DNA of 64,000 nt. It comes from M1-B18 sp048264125. Its GTDB lineage: Bacteria; Bacillota; Clostridia; Peptostreptococcales; Natronincolaceae. The notes under the pieces were generated by a model. The model made no database searches and was not told the DNA's origin. It saw only the letters and a program-made list of their open reading frames with translations. A program made the position numbers and the translations under genes. Below, piece after piece: positions 50,584 through 58,928 of the stretch. The DNA is taken from contig JBLXDM010000003.1 of the NCBI GenBank assembly GCA_048264125.1, forward strand, positions 248,001 through 312,000. The letters are read 5' to 3'. Numbering within the stretch: position 1 is the first letter of the stretch; each line of letters opens with the position of its first letter.

Positions 50584-51492
50584 TTAGAAAAAGTCCTTAA
50601 CTATTTTTACAATCTCCTCACCAATTGCCTCCTGAGCCTCATAGGTTGAAGCGCCAATATGAGGACTCAGCATAATTCTATCATGCTTTAGTATTGCCTC
50701 ATTTTTAGTAGGCTCCTCCTCAAATACGTCAAGGGCTGCTGCTGCAACCTTTCCGCTGTCTAAGGCCTGAAGAAGAGATTTTTCGCATACCACTCCGCCT
50801 CTAGCAGAGTTAATTAAGTATACCCCATCCTTCATCATTTGAAACTCTTTTTCTCCAATAACTGCTCCTGCAGCCTTGTCATATGGAATATGGAGAGATA
50901 TAAAGTCGCAGCTTTTCAACAGCTCTTCCTTGGGGAGATATTGAAACTCATCATGTCCCTCCACCTTACCGGACCTTGTATTATATACTACCTTCATTCC
51001 CAGACCAGCTGCCTTCTTAGCCACTGTTTGAGCTATTCTACCAAAGCCTATTAAGCCAAGGGTTTTGCCTTCTATTTGAACGCCTTGATAATCATTTTTT
51101 AACCATTTGCCATCCTTCATGGTTAAATTCGCCTGATTCAGCTTTCTTGCAATCGTTAACATCTGTGCTATGGCCAATTCGGCCACTGCTACCTTACTGG
51201 AATCCGGAGTATTTCTCACAGTAATTCCTTTTTCCTTTGCATAAGCTGCATCAACGTTATCTAGACCTACACCGGCACGAACCACCAGCTTGAGCCTTCC
51301 CGTTTCCAATGCTGCATCTATTAATTCCTTTCTTACCTTTGTTGCGGATCTTACTATGATACCATCATATTCTTTAATCTTTTCCTTTAATGCTTCAATA
51401 TCATAATGCTGTACCGTTAATTCGATACCCATTTTACTTATTTCATCTAAGGATTTTTGATCTATTGCATCACTAACTAATATTCTTGGCAT
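50584..51492 (-). CDS. serA: D-3-phosphoglycerate dehydrogenase, short form without ACT domain
   Basis: 302 residues. NAD-dependent oxidation of 3-phosphoglycerate, the first step of serine synthesis. The catalytic Arg/Glu/His are visible as IIVRSATKVRKELID plus RAGVGLDNVD, DVFEEEP and LSPHIGAST; the NAD motif is LGLIGFGRIAQTVAKKA. It ends right after the catalytic domain, lacking the ACT regulatory domain of long SerA, so serine feedback by that route is absent. It sits between the aminotransferase (15-base gap) and DUF1015 genes. Confidence 0.92.
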   Translation of the reverse strand: MPRILVSDAIDQKSLDEISKMGIELTVQHYDIEALKEKIKEYDGIIVRSATKVRKELIDAALETGRLKLVVRAGVGLDNVDAAYAKEKGITVRNTPDSSKVAVAELAIAQMLTIARKLNQANLTMKDGKWLKNDYQGVQIEGKTLGLIGFGRIAQTVAKKAAGLGMKVVYNTRSGKVEGHDEFQYLPKEELLKSCDFISLHIPYDKAAGAVIGEKEFQMMKDGVYLINSARGGVVCEKSLLQALDSGKVAAAALDVFEEEPTKNEAILKHDRIMLSPHIGASTYEAQEAIGEEIVKIVKDFF

Positions 51493-51507
51493 CTAAAGTC
51501 CCCCCAA

Positions 51508-52578
51508 TTATAAGTTAAGAATTTCGTCAATTATATTTAGCAATACCTTAACGTCCTCAAGTGTGGTGTCTGCCATATGGGCTATACGGAAGGTTACATC
51601 CTTGAGATCACCATATCCATTTGAAATCATATAGCCTCTTTCACCTAATTTATTATTAAGGTCCTTAATACTGATTTCCTTAGTGTTTTTTATTGTAGTT
51701 AATGTATTAGAGGCATATTTTTCCTCTGTAAGCATTTCGAAATGCTTGTTGGCCCACTCACGTACATATTTAGCCATTTCCAGATGTCTGTCAAAACGAT
51801 TTTCCAGACCCTCCTCCAGCATCTTGTCTAATTGATAGTCAAGGGCATACATATGAGATAAGCTTGGTGTAGATGGATATTGGTAGTCCTTCTTTTGAAT
51901 GTAGTTGTATAAATCCAGCAGGTCAAAGTATAGTCCTCTGTTTTCAACCTGTTTAGCAGCATTTAAAGCTTTTTGAGATATAGAGCATATCGCCATTCCT
52001 GGAGGAAGTCCTAAGCATTTTTGTGTTGAGGTTATACAAATATCTACTCCTAGCTCATCCACAGGTATGTAGGTTCCGCCTAAGGAGCTTACTGTATCTA
52101 AACAGAAGATTACCTCAGGATATTTTTTTACTACTGCTGCTATCTCTTCAACCGGATTCATAACGCCTGTAGAGGTTTCATTGTGGGTAATTGTGATCAA
52201 ATCATATTTTCCTGTTGCCAAGGCCTCTTCCACCATTGCTGCTGTCGTAGGCTGCCCAAGCTCAGAAGAAAAAATATCTGCTGGTACGCCATTGGCAGTA
52301 GCCATCTTGTACCAACGATCGCCAAAGGCTCCTACTGAAAACACAGCTGCTCTTTTTCTTGTGCATGAACGAACAGCCCCCTCCATTAAACCACTGCCGG
52401 AGGACGTAGATAAAAGGATTTCATTGTCGGTATACATTACCTTACGCATTTTGTCTGAGATGCTTTTTTGTAGCACAGAAGCATCCTTAGTTCGGTGACC
52501 TATCATTTGGGTACCCATTTTCTCCAGTACGTCTGGCGCAACATCCACTGGACCGGGAATAAACAATCTCTTATGCAT
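51508..52578 (-). CDS. Class V aminotransferase, serine-pathway (phosphoserine or serine-glyoxylate type)
   Basis: 356 residues, PLP fold type I class V. It begins KRLFIPGPVDVAPDVLEKMG and has GSGLMEGAVRSC, SLGGTYIPVDELGVDICITSTQKCLGLPPG (PLP lysine near 190) and TTIKNT...YMISNGYGDLKDVTFRIAHM. Sequence style is closer to alanine-glyoxylate/serine-pyruvate aminotransferases than to E. coli SerC, but such enzymes serve as phosphoserine aminotransferase in several anaerobes, and the operon with serA supports that. The ATG follows AAAGGAGG. It is the first gene of the operon. Confidence 0.87.
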   Translation of the reverse strand: MHKRLFIPGPVDVAPDVLEKMGTQMIGHRTKDASVLQKSISDKMRKVMYTDNEILLSTSSGSGLMEGAVRSCTRKRAAVFSVGAFGDRWYKMATANGVPADIFSSELGQPTTAAMVEEALATGKYDLITITHNETSTGVMNPVEEIAAVVKKYPEVIFCLDTVSSLGGTYIPVDELGVDICITSTQKCLGLPPGMAICSISQKALNAAKQVENRGLYFDLLDLYNYIQKKDYQYPSTPSLSHMYALDYQLDKMLEEGLENRFDRHLEMAKYVREWANKHFEMLTEEKYASNTLTTIKNTKEISIKDLNNKLGERGYMISNGYGDLKDVTFRIAHMADTTLEDVKVLLNIIDEILNL

Positions 52579-52904
52579 AATAAAACCTCCTTTATTTATT
52601 TAAAAGATTTGCTTAGGCTCATAATTTAGCTATTTAATTAAATTCCCCAAAATCTACTCTTTAAAAGCTTTTTGAGAAAAAAGGGAAATATCTACGACTA
52701 TGAGCCATCAATATTTTTATATTATGTAATATCATACTAATTCTAGCACAATTCAAAAAATCTTTCATTAATTTTTGTAAGTTTCTCACTAATTTGACAT
52801 TAATATTTTTTAACAATTACAATTTTACTGTAATATCATCTCATAAATATATTACCACTAATTTCCTAAACAAAAGATAGGGGCCGCTTAAGCGACCCCT
52901 TAAT
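52579..52904 (-). promoter_or_regulatory. 5' region of the serine operon with a closed multi-stem leader candidate
   Basis: 326 bases without a gene. On the minus strand GGCTCATA (52706-52699) pairs with TATGAGCC (52623-52616). Inside, ATTTCCC pairs with GGGGAAT and CTTTTT-TCTC-AAAAAG forms a hairpin. An extended -10 TGCTAGAAT is upstream (52748-52740). No T-box or known riboswitch consensus is recognised. The part beyond 52750 is plain AT-rich sequence up to the neighbouring terminator. Confidence 0.35.
52866..52899 (-). terminator. Terminator of the sigma/anti-sigma operon
   Basis: Minus-strand GGGGTCGCT / AGCGGCCCC (nine pairs, one G-T), then TATCTTTTGTTT; it starts five bases beyond the stop at 52905. 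Confidence 0.85.
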
Positions 52905-54224
52905 CTAATCAATTGGTATAATCACAGTTTTATTGTACTCCTCCATAAAGCTAATAGACTCTATTAGCAATTCATACTTCTCAGCCGTACCCGGGAAATT
53001 TAAGGTTCTTCTGTGATAAATTTCTCCTTCGGCGGTTTTAATATGCTCCACTGTAGTGGTATTTGTCAGTGAGACCTTCTTGCCATCCATAAGAAGATAC
53101 ACCTTAGACAGCAGTACATCCTCCAATGTGGTGATGGTGACATGGGTAGTGCCATCTGAAGTATATAGCTTATCCACCTCTATACTCTGGTCCAGCAGCT
53201 GCAGCTCTCCATTTTTAGTAGCTTCATCAAGCATCAGCCTGACTTCCACATCATGGTCAACGATAATACTGTCAATTTGAAGCTCCAGAGTTTCTAAGTC
53301 CTTTGGCAACGCATCAAACTCCTTATGAAAGGTTATCCCCTTCAGGTTGGTGGACATGCCTCCAGCCTGCTGCATAAGCTCCATGCCATTGGCTATAAGC
53401 TTGAATTCAATTGCCTTAGGTCTTATTCTTTCACCCATTATATGATCCTTTGCTAAGTCAAATGTATTTTGAAGCCTTCCCTCTACGACAGTGTTGGTGG
53501 GTGTGGCTGATATATTCAAAAACTCTACACTTGTTTCCTTCTGCTTTAAGGATATATTTAGATTTTTTTTCAGAGTGGCTGCCATCGCCTTTTCCCTGTC
53601 TATTTTAAAGGTAAATTCCTTTTCCTCATATATATCCCCCTCCTGCAACACAAATTTCAAGCTAAGGCTCCTCTCCCAAAAGCCTGGAGGCGCATAGCTG
53701 GAAATCCATTTTATTTCAGTGCCATCCTCGCTTACTTCTCCTTGTCCATGGCTGGCGTAATATTCCCATAAAAAGCCTTTGATATAATGCTCAAGCTTTA
53801 TATTCAAATCCGCCGCATTACCCCCTGGGTCCTTTATTGTATAAAAGGCCAATAGCTGATTTTCGTCAATCATTACCCCGTCCAGAGTAACCGACGCACC
53901 GTTTTCAAATGTATGGCTTAAATCAATTATTTGTCCTTTGCCTAGCTGGTTCAGCTCCTTCAGGGTGCCGCTCATAATATTGTCATAGCCCACAAGCCTC
54001 TTGCCGTAATAGGCCAAGGTGTTAAAGTTATAGCCGATGATAACGGTTATTAAAAGTATGGCAGCCGCCTTAGCCATCCAGTTGAAGCCTCTCCTTCTAG
54101 CGGAGGAGCTTTTTCCGTTCAATGCCCTTATTAACCTTGTCTCCAGCTCTTCAGGCACCGACATGCCACGATGGCCCTCACCCCTTGCCTTCAGCTTTTC
54201 TTCAATACTGTCGTTATTTTTCAA
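52905..54224 (-). CDS. Membrane anti-sigma factor, DUF4179-like
   Basis: 439 residues. A charged cytoplasmic N-terminus of about 45 residues is followed by one membrane helix (about 50-68, WMAKAAAILLITVIIGYNF) and a large extracytoplasmic beta-rich domain with VTLDGVMIDENQLLAFYTIKD and repeated WEYY/FWERS-type strands of the DUF4179 type. It follows an ECF-type sigma gene with an 11-base overlap, the usual sign of a sigma/anti-sigma pair. No HxxxCxxC zinc motif is present. The start is inferred to be TTG at 54224, six bases after GGAGGTG; the open frame begins five codons earlier inside that site. Confidence 0.82.
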   Translation of the reverse strand: MKNNDSIEEKLKARGEGHRGMSVPEELETRLIRALNGKSSSARRRGFNWMAKAAAILLITVIIGYNFNTLAYYGKRLVGYDNIMSGTLKELNQLGKGQIIDLSHTFENGASVTLDGVMIDENQLLAFYTIKDPGGNAADLNIKLEHYIKGFLWEYYASHGQGEVSEDGTEIKWISSYAPPGFWERSLSLKFVLQEGDIYEEKEFTFKIDREKAMAATLKKNLNISLKQKETSVEFLNISATPTNTVVEGRLQNTFDLAKDHIMGERIRPKAIEFKLIANGMELMQQAGGMSTNLKGITFHKEFDALPKDLETLELQIDSIIVDHDVEVRLMLDEATKNGELQLLDQSIEVDKLYTSDGTTHVTITTLEDVLLSKVYLLMDGKKVSLTNTTTVEHIKTAEGEIYHRRTLNFPGTAEKYELLIESISFMEEYNKTVIIPID

Positions 54225-54738
54225 TGGCCTCACCTCCAAAGCTCTCTTTTAATTTTCTCAAGCCTATAGATATCCTTGATTTCACTGTACCTATTGGTAT
54301 TTTCAATAGCTCAGCTATCGTATTATAGTCCAGATCCATGTAGTATCTTAGCTTAATAATCTCCTGATGACTGGAGCTTAAGCCAGAAAGATGACTTTCC
54401 AATGTAAGCTGCTCCTCAACAAGATTAAGTCCCCCTGCTGTAGCCTCTGCCTCTATATTGTTAAAATCCGTTAGCCTTTTTTTCCGCCTCAGCTGCTTTT
54501 TACAGCAATTTACCAATATAGTTTTGCTCCAGCTATAGAAGGCCTCCTCCTTTTTCAGCTGATGAAGGCTCTCATATAATATAACGATCATATCCTCCAT
54601 AGCATCTAAGGCATCCTCATTATTCTTCATATAGACATAGGCCAGGCCGTAATATTCCTGCTTTCTATCCATGATAAGGCTAACCAATGCCTCCTTATCC
54701 CCTTGCTTTGCTTTATTGACTAGCTTTTCAATTTCCAC
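54214..54738 (-). CDS. ECF-type RNA polymerase sigma factor
   Basis: 174 residues, sigma-70 region 2 and region 4 only. Region 2: DKEALVSLIMDRKQEYYGLAYVYMKNNEDALDAMEDMIVILYESLHQLKKEEAFYSWSKTILVNCCKKQLRRKKR. Region 4: GLSSSHQEIIKLRYYMDLDYNTIAELLKIPIGTVKSRISIGLRKLKE. It is activated when the downstream membrane anti-sigma releases it, presumably in response to an envelope signal. The start is GTG at 54738 behind GAGGTG. Its own promoter, which might reveal the recognition sequence, could not be identified with confidence. Confidence 0.93.
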   Translation of the reverse strand: MEIEKLVNKAKQGDKEALVSLIMDRKQEYYGLAYVYMKNNEDALDAMEDMIVILYESLHQLKKEEAFYSWSKTILVNCCKKQLRRKKRLTDFNNIEAEATAGGLNLVEEQLTLESHLSGLSSSHQEIIKLRYYMDLDYNTIAELLKIPIGTVKSRISIGLRKLKESFGGEAIEK

Positions 54739-54955
54739 CCTAGCACCTCGCCTTCATATATAAGAGTAAGGAGTACACCAAAAGGTTCATTCATGTCTTA
54801 AAATAATTTAGGTATTTTATTTTTAATTATTACAAGAATATAATCAAATATCCATTAAAATAGTAGTCTAACAATTATGAAATTTCTAGGTTATATAATA
54901 TAATTTATATATAGAAATATTACCACTCTATTATATCCCAAAAGGAGAGATGCAA

Positions 54956-56176
54956 ATGGATAAGGTTGTTGAAAAATTTATTCGCTATGTGCAGTTTGAC
55001 ACAAAATCTGACTTTAGCTCAGAAGCCTGCCCCAGCACAAGTAAACAATTGACTTTAGGTGAGGCCTTGGTCAAAGAATTGAAAGAAGTTGGCCTGCAGG
55101 ATGCTGAAATGGATGAAAATGGCTATGTCATGGCAACTTTACCCTCCAATATGGAGGAGGCAACAAAAACCATTGGCTTTATAGCCCATATGGACACCAG
55201 CCCCGATATGTCTGGAGAAAATGTAAGGCCTCAATTCGTTGATAATTATGACGGCGGAGATATCGTGTTAAACAAGGAAAAAAATATTGTATTATCCCCT
55301 AAGGATTTCCCCGATTTAAAAAACTATGTGGGAGATACTCTAATTACCACCGATGGTACAACCCTACTGGGTGCAGATAATAAAGCAGGAATTGCTGAAA
55401 TAATTGCAGCAGTTGAATATCTGATAAGCAATCCAGAAATAAAGCATGGAACAATTAAAATAGGCTTTACCCCAGATGAGGAAATAGGTCGTGGAGCAGA
55501 TAGGTTTGATGTCGCTAAGTTTAATGCTGACTTTGCCTATACTGTGGATGGAGGCCCCATCGGAGAGCTGGAGTACGAAAACTTCAATGCCGCAGGCGCC
55601 ACTATAACCATCCATGGCAGAAATGTCCATCCCGGTGCGTCAAAAAATAAAATGAAGAACTCCATTCTAATAGCTATGGAGCTTCATAATATGCTGCCGG
55701 TGGCAGAGAGGCCCGAATATACCGAGGGCTATGAGGGCTTCTTTCATCTAAACAATTTTAATGGAAATGTTGAGGAAACCGCTCTTATCTACATAATAAG
55801 AGATCACTTTAAGGATCGCTTTGAGAAAAAGAAGCAGCTTCTGGAGGAGGCCGTCGCTTTTTTAAATTTAAAATACGGCGAGGGTACCATTGACCTCCAG
55901 CTGAAGGACCAATATTACAACATGAAGGAAAAAATAGAACCCTTTATGGAAATCGTAGAGCTGGCTAAGAAGGCCATGCTGGAGGTAAATGTAGCGCCAA
56001 ACATCAAGCCAGTAAGGGGCGGTACCGATGGCGCGAGGCTATCCTATATGGGACTGCCATGTCCCAACATTTTTACCGGAGGCCATAACTTCCACGGAAA
56101 ATACGAGTTTATCTCTGTAGCCTCCATGAAGAAGGCCGTTGAGGTAATTTTAAAGATTGTAGAGCTGAATAAATAG
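54956..56176 (+). CDS. pepT: Peptidase T (tripeptide aminopeptidase)
   Basis: 406 residues, M20 metallopeptidase that releases the N-terminal residue of tripeptides in the cytoplasm. Zn ligands and catalytic residues are in GFIAHMDTSPDMSG (His), LLGADNKAGIAEI (Asp), GFTPDEEIGRGADRFD (Glu-Glu), YTVDGGPIGELEYENFNAA and GGHNFHGKYEF (His). The ATG at 54956 lies eight bases after AGGAG; an ATG six bases earlier is too close to the site. It is one of few plus-strand genes, with its own terminator. It fits an amino-acid/peptide-using anaerobe. Confidence 0.95.
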   Translation: MDKVVEKFIRYVQFDTKSDFSSEACPSTSKQLTLGEALVKELKEVGLQDAEMDENGYVMATLPSNMEEATKTIGFIAHMDTSPDMSGENVRPQFVDNYDGGDIVLNKEKNIVLSPKDFPDLKNYVGDTLITTDGTTLLGADNKAGIAEIIAAVEYLISNPEIKHGTIKIGFTPDEEIGRGADRFDVAKFNADFAYTVDGGPIGELEYENFNAAGATITIHGRNVHPGASKNKMKNSILIAMELHNMLPVAERPEYTEGYEGFFHLNNFNGNVEETALIYIIRDHFKDRFEKKKQLLEEAVAFLNLKYGEGTIDLQLKDQYYNMKEKIEPFMEIVELAKKAMLEVNVAPNIKPVRGGTDGARLSYMGLPCPNIFTGGHNFHGKYEFISVASMKKAVEVILKIVELNK

Positions 56177-56183
56177 TGGTTCA

Positions 56184-56218
56184 AAAGCCCCATATCAAAG
56201 TTTGATATGGGGCTTTGC
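56184..56218. terminator. Bidirectional terminator between pepT and DUF1846
   Basis: Sixteen-bp perfect stem AAAGCCCCATATCAAA / TTTGATATGGGGCTTT with a single-base centre. A/T tracts at both ends serve the two converging genes, which end at 56176 (plus) and 56220 (minus). Confidence 0.9.
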
Positions 56219-56219
56219 C

Positions 56220-57728
56220 TTATATATTATAATATAAGCTTTCAGTAGGATATTCGGGATCACAGGTTATATCTATACCCAGCTTCCTTAGGGTCTGCTC
56301 ATCATTGTTGCTTAAAATTGTTGTGGAATGAGCCTGACAGCCCTTAAGCATTACCAACTTATCCAAGGCCACCTGTGCTGTCGGGTTTGTGGCAGCACAT
56401 ATACTTAAGGCAATAAGTACCTCCTCGCAGTCAAGGGTAGGGTTATTGGTGCTTAGTATTCTTGATTTCATGCTGATAATCGGCTCTAATATCACTGGGG
56501 AAATAAGATGAATATCATCAGAAATATTTGCAAAGTACTTAATTGCATTTAAGATGACAGCAGCCGTTGCATCCATCACCTTGGAGGCCTTACCCGTCAA
56601 TATTACGCCATTATGCAGCTCCAATGCCACTGAGGTGCAGGCCTCATTCTTGCCTTGGGCCTCCTTCAGCCTTGCGGAACGCTGTCTAGCCGGCATAACC
56701 ACTCTCCGGTCCTCCTGCTTTAGGCTTAGCTCCTCCATTATTAGTCTTGACCTTTCGAAGATCTCCTTATCAATATAGCCTTTTTTGTATTCTATTCCTG
56801 TTTTGAAGTATCTTCTGATAATTTCCTGCCTGGAGGCCTCCTTTATCACCTCATCGTCGGTAATGCCATAGCCCACTCTATTAACACCCATATCGGTAGG
56901 AGACTGGTATACAGATTCTTCGCCGGTGATCTTTTCAATAATTCTTTTTAAAACCGGAAAGGTCTCTATATCTCTGTTATAATTTACAGCTATTTGTGAA
57001 TAGGCATCAAAGTGAAAGGAATCTATCATATTGACATCCTTTAAATCTACAGTTGCAGCCTCATAGGCAATATTTACAGGGTGCTTCAGTGGTACATTCC
57101 ATACTGGGAAGGTTTCAAACTTAGAGTATCCCGCCTGATTTCCCCTCTTATATTCATGATATAGCTGACTTAAACAGGTTGCCAGCTTACCACTTCCCGG
57201 ACCCGGAGCTGTAACCACTACGATTGGCTTTGTGGTCTCTATGTATGGATTTATACCATAGCCCTCGTCACTAACTATGGTATCCACATCAAAGGGGTAG
57301 CCCTTGGTTGCCATATGGGTATAAACCTTTATACCTCTGCGCTCCAGCTTATTGATAAATACTGTAGCAGCAGGCTGTCTATCATATCTGGTGATGACTA
57401 CACTGTTTACATCCAGCCCATATCCCCGCAAATCATCGATTAATCTAAGTGCATCCATGTCATAGGTGATGCCGAAATCTCCCCGTATCTTGTTTCTTTC
57501 GATGTCACCTGCATATACGCAGATTATAACCTCAATTTTTTCCTTAAGCTTTTGCAGCAGCTTAATCTTTGCATTTTCATCGTATCCTGGAAGCACTCTT
57601 TTAGCATGCAGGTCAAAAACCAGCTTGCCTCCAAACTCCAGATACAGCTTATCATAGTTATTTACTCTTTCTAATATGTATTTAGACTGCTCCTCCAAAT
57701 ACCTTTTAGGGTCAAATCCAATTTTCAT
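56220..57728 (-). CDS. DUF1846 protein
   Basis: 502 residues, normal length for this Firmicute family of known crystal fold but unknown function. Segments: IGFDPKRYLEEQSKYILERVNNYDKLYLEFGGKL at the N-terminus, DFGITYDMDALRLIDDLRGYG, GYGINPYIETTKPIVVVTAPGPGSGKLATCLSQLYHEY near 170 (P-loop-like GPGSGK), SPTDMGVNRVGYGI and ALSICAATNPTAQVALDKLVMLKGCQAHSTTILSNND. It may be an ATP-dependent enzyme on nucleotide or peptide substrates, but this is conjecture. The ATG follows GAGAGGT. It is monocistronic. Confidence 0.9.
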   Translation of the reverse strand: MKIGFDPKRYLEEQSKYILERVNNYDKLYLEFGGKLVFDLHAKRVLPGYDENAKIKLLQKLKEKIEVIICVYAGDIERNKIRGDFGITYDMDALRLIDDLRGYGLDVNSVVITRYDRQPAATVFINKLERRGIKVYTHMATKGYPFDVDTIVSDEGYGINPYIETTKPIVVVTAPGPGSGKLATCLSQLYHEYKRGNQAGYSKFETFPVWNVPLKHPVNIAYEAATVDLKDVNMIDSFHFDAYSQIAVNYNRDIETFPVLKRIIEKITGEESVYQSPTDMGVNRVGYGITDDEVIKEASRQEIIRRYFKTGIEYKKGYIDKEIFERSRLIMEELSLKQEDRRVVMPARQRSARLKEAQGKNEACTSVALELHNGVILTGKASKVMDATAAVILNAIKYFANISDDIHLISPVILEPIISMKSRILSTNNPTLDCEEVLIALSICAATNPTAQVALDKLVMLKGCQAHSTTILSNNDEQTLRKLGIDITCDPEYPTESLYYNI

Positions 57729-57845
57729 TTTATCTACCTCTCTTATTCTTATCCTTAGCCAAATTCATAATCGGCGGCTTCTCTAATTTACAATATTTTA
57801 TTATTACATAATCTGAGTTTAAAGTAAATAAATTATTCTAATCCA

Positions 57846-57877
57846 ATATCAAAGGACCGGAATCTCAATACCGGCCC
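57846..57877 (-). terminator. Terminator of the lysR gene
   Basis: Minus-strand GGGCCGG / CCGGTCC (one G-T) with a ten-base loop, then TTTGATATT; the tail is weak. Confidence 0.7.
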
Positions 57878-57884
57878 GCACATA

Positions 57885-58778
57885 TCAATCATCAATACCA
57901 AAGCTTTTATTGGTATACTCCAGCCATTCTCTGGCAGCAAAGGAAAGGTACCTATCCTTCTTCCATATAATAGAAAGCTCTAAGAATACCTCAGGATTTG
58001 AAAAGCCTATGACTTTGATTTTTCTTTTATCCAGCTCCTGACAAATCCTCTGGGGCAGCATCGTTATTCCCAGCTTGGCAGCCACCATCTCCACCATAAA
58101 ATCTCTTTGGGAGCTTTCACATATAATCCTAGGATAAAAGCCGTGTCTGCTGCATTGCTCTATTATACGATCATGTAAAGAAAAATCCTGTCGGTAAAGA
58201 ACAAAGTTTTCTTCCCTCAGACTCGTGATATCTACCTCTTGAAATTCTGCAAGGGGATGATCGGGATATACCACCACCATTAGGGGGTCCTTCAGCAAAG
58301 TAAACATATTGAAGGTGTTCACCTTTGTCGGCAGGCTGCAAACGATACCTACATCCAGAGTACCGTCCTCTACTCCGATCTCAATGTTTTTAGTACCTAC
58401 CTCCGTAAGCTGAATATCCACCAGCGGATATTCCTTCTTGAACTCCCCTATAATCTTAGGAAAGAAGCTGGCACCTACAATAGGGGGTATCCCAATCCGG
58501 ATTATTCCCTTCTTCATTTCTATAACATCATCTAATTCGGAGGTAAGGTTTTGAAAGCTAGCTAATATCTCCTGCGCCTTACCTAATACAGCCCTGCCTG
58601 CATCGGTTAACTCAATCTGCCTTGAGGATCTGTACAGTAGCTGTACCCCTAATTCATCCTCCAATATTTTTACCATTTTACTGATTGATGGCTGACTGAT
58701 ATGCAGATTCCTAGATGCCTTTGTAAAGCTTAAGCTCCTGGCTACCTCAACAAAGTATTCCAGATGTCGTATATCCAT
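57885..58778 (-). CDS. LysR-family transcriptional regulator
   Basis: 297 residues. N-terminal winged HTH: MDIRHLEYFVEVARSLSFTKASRNLHISQPSISKMVKILEDELGVQLLYR; C-terminal effector-binding domain (about 90-295) with IRIGIPPIVGASFFPKIIGEF. It resembles regulators such as CzcR and other LysR proteins for small acids, but the ligand is unknown. The start at 58778 follows GGGAGGT. It is the next gene after the FMN-lipoprotein on the same strand, separated from it by that gene's terminator, so a regulatory link is possible but not shown. Confidence 0.92.
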   Translation of the reverse strand: MDIRHLEYFVEVARSLSFTKASRNLHISQPSISKMVKILEDELGVQLLYRSSRQIELTDAGRAVLGKAQEILASFQNLTSELDDVIEMKKGIIRIGIPPIVGASFFPKIIGEFKKEYPLVDIQLTEVGTKNIEIGVEDGTLDVGIVCSLPTKVNTFNMFTLLKDPLMVVVYPDHPLAEFQEVDITSLREENFVLYRQDFSLHDRIIEQCSRHGFYPRIICESSQRDFMVEMVAAKLGITMLPQRICQELDKRKIKVIGFSNPEVFLELSIIWKKDRYLSFAAREWLEYTNKSFGIDD

Positions 58779-58869
58779 AAACCTACCTCCCATCTATAGC
58801 TTTTTAGCATACTTATATAAACAAGTATATTTATTAAATATAGACTACCATATGGGTGGCTATAAAACA

Positions 58870-58905
58870 AGACAAAGAAATAGCCCAGCTGTCTCCAGTT
58901 GGGCT
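58870..58905 (-). terminator. Terminator of the flavinylated lipoprotein gene
   Basis: Minus-strand AGCCCA-A-CTG / CAG-C-TGGGCT with a GAGA tetraloop, followed by ATTTCTTTG, 24 bases after the stop. Confidence 0.82.
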
Positions 58906-58928
58906 AGATCATTAGATATTATAAGATA

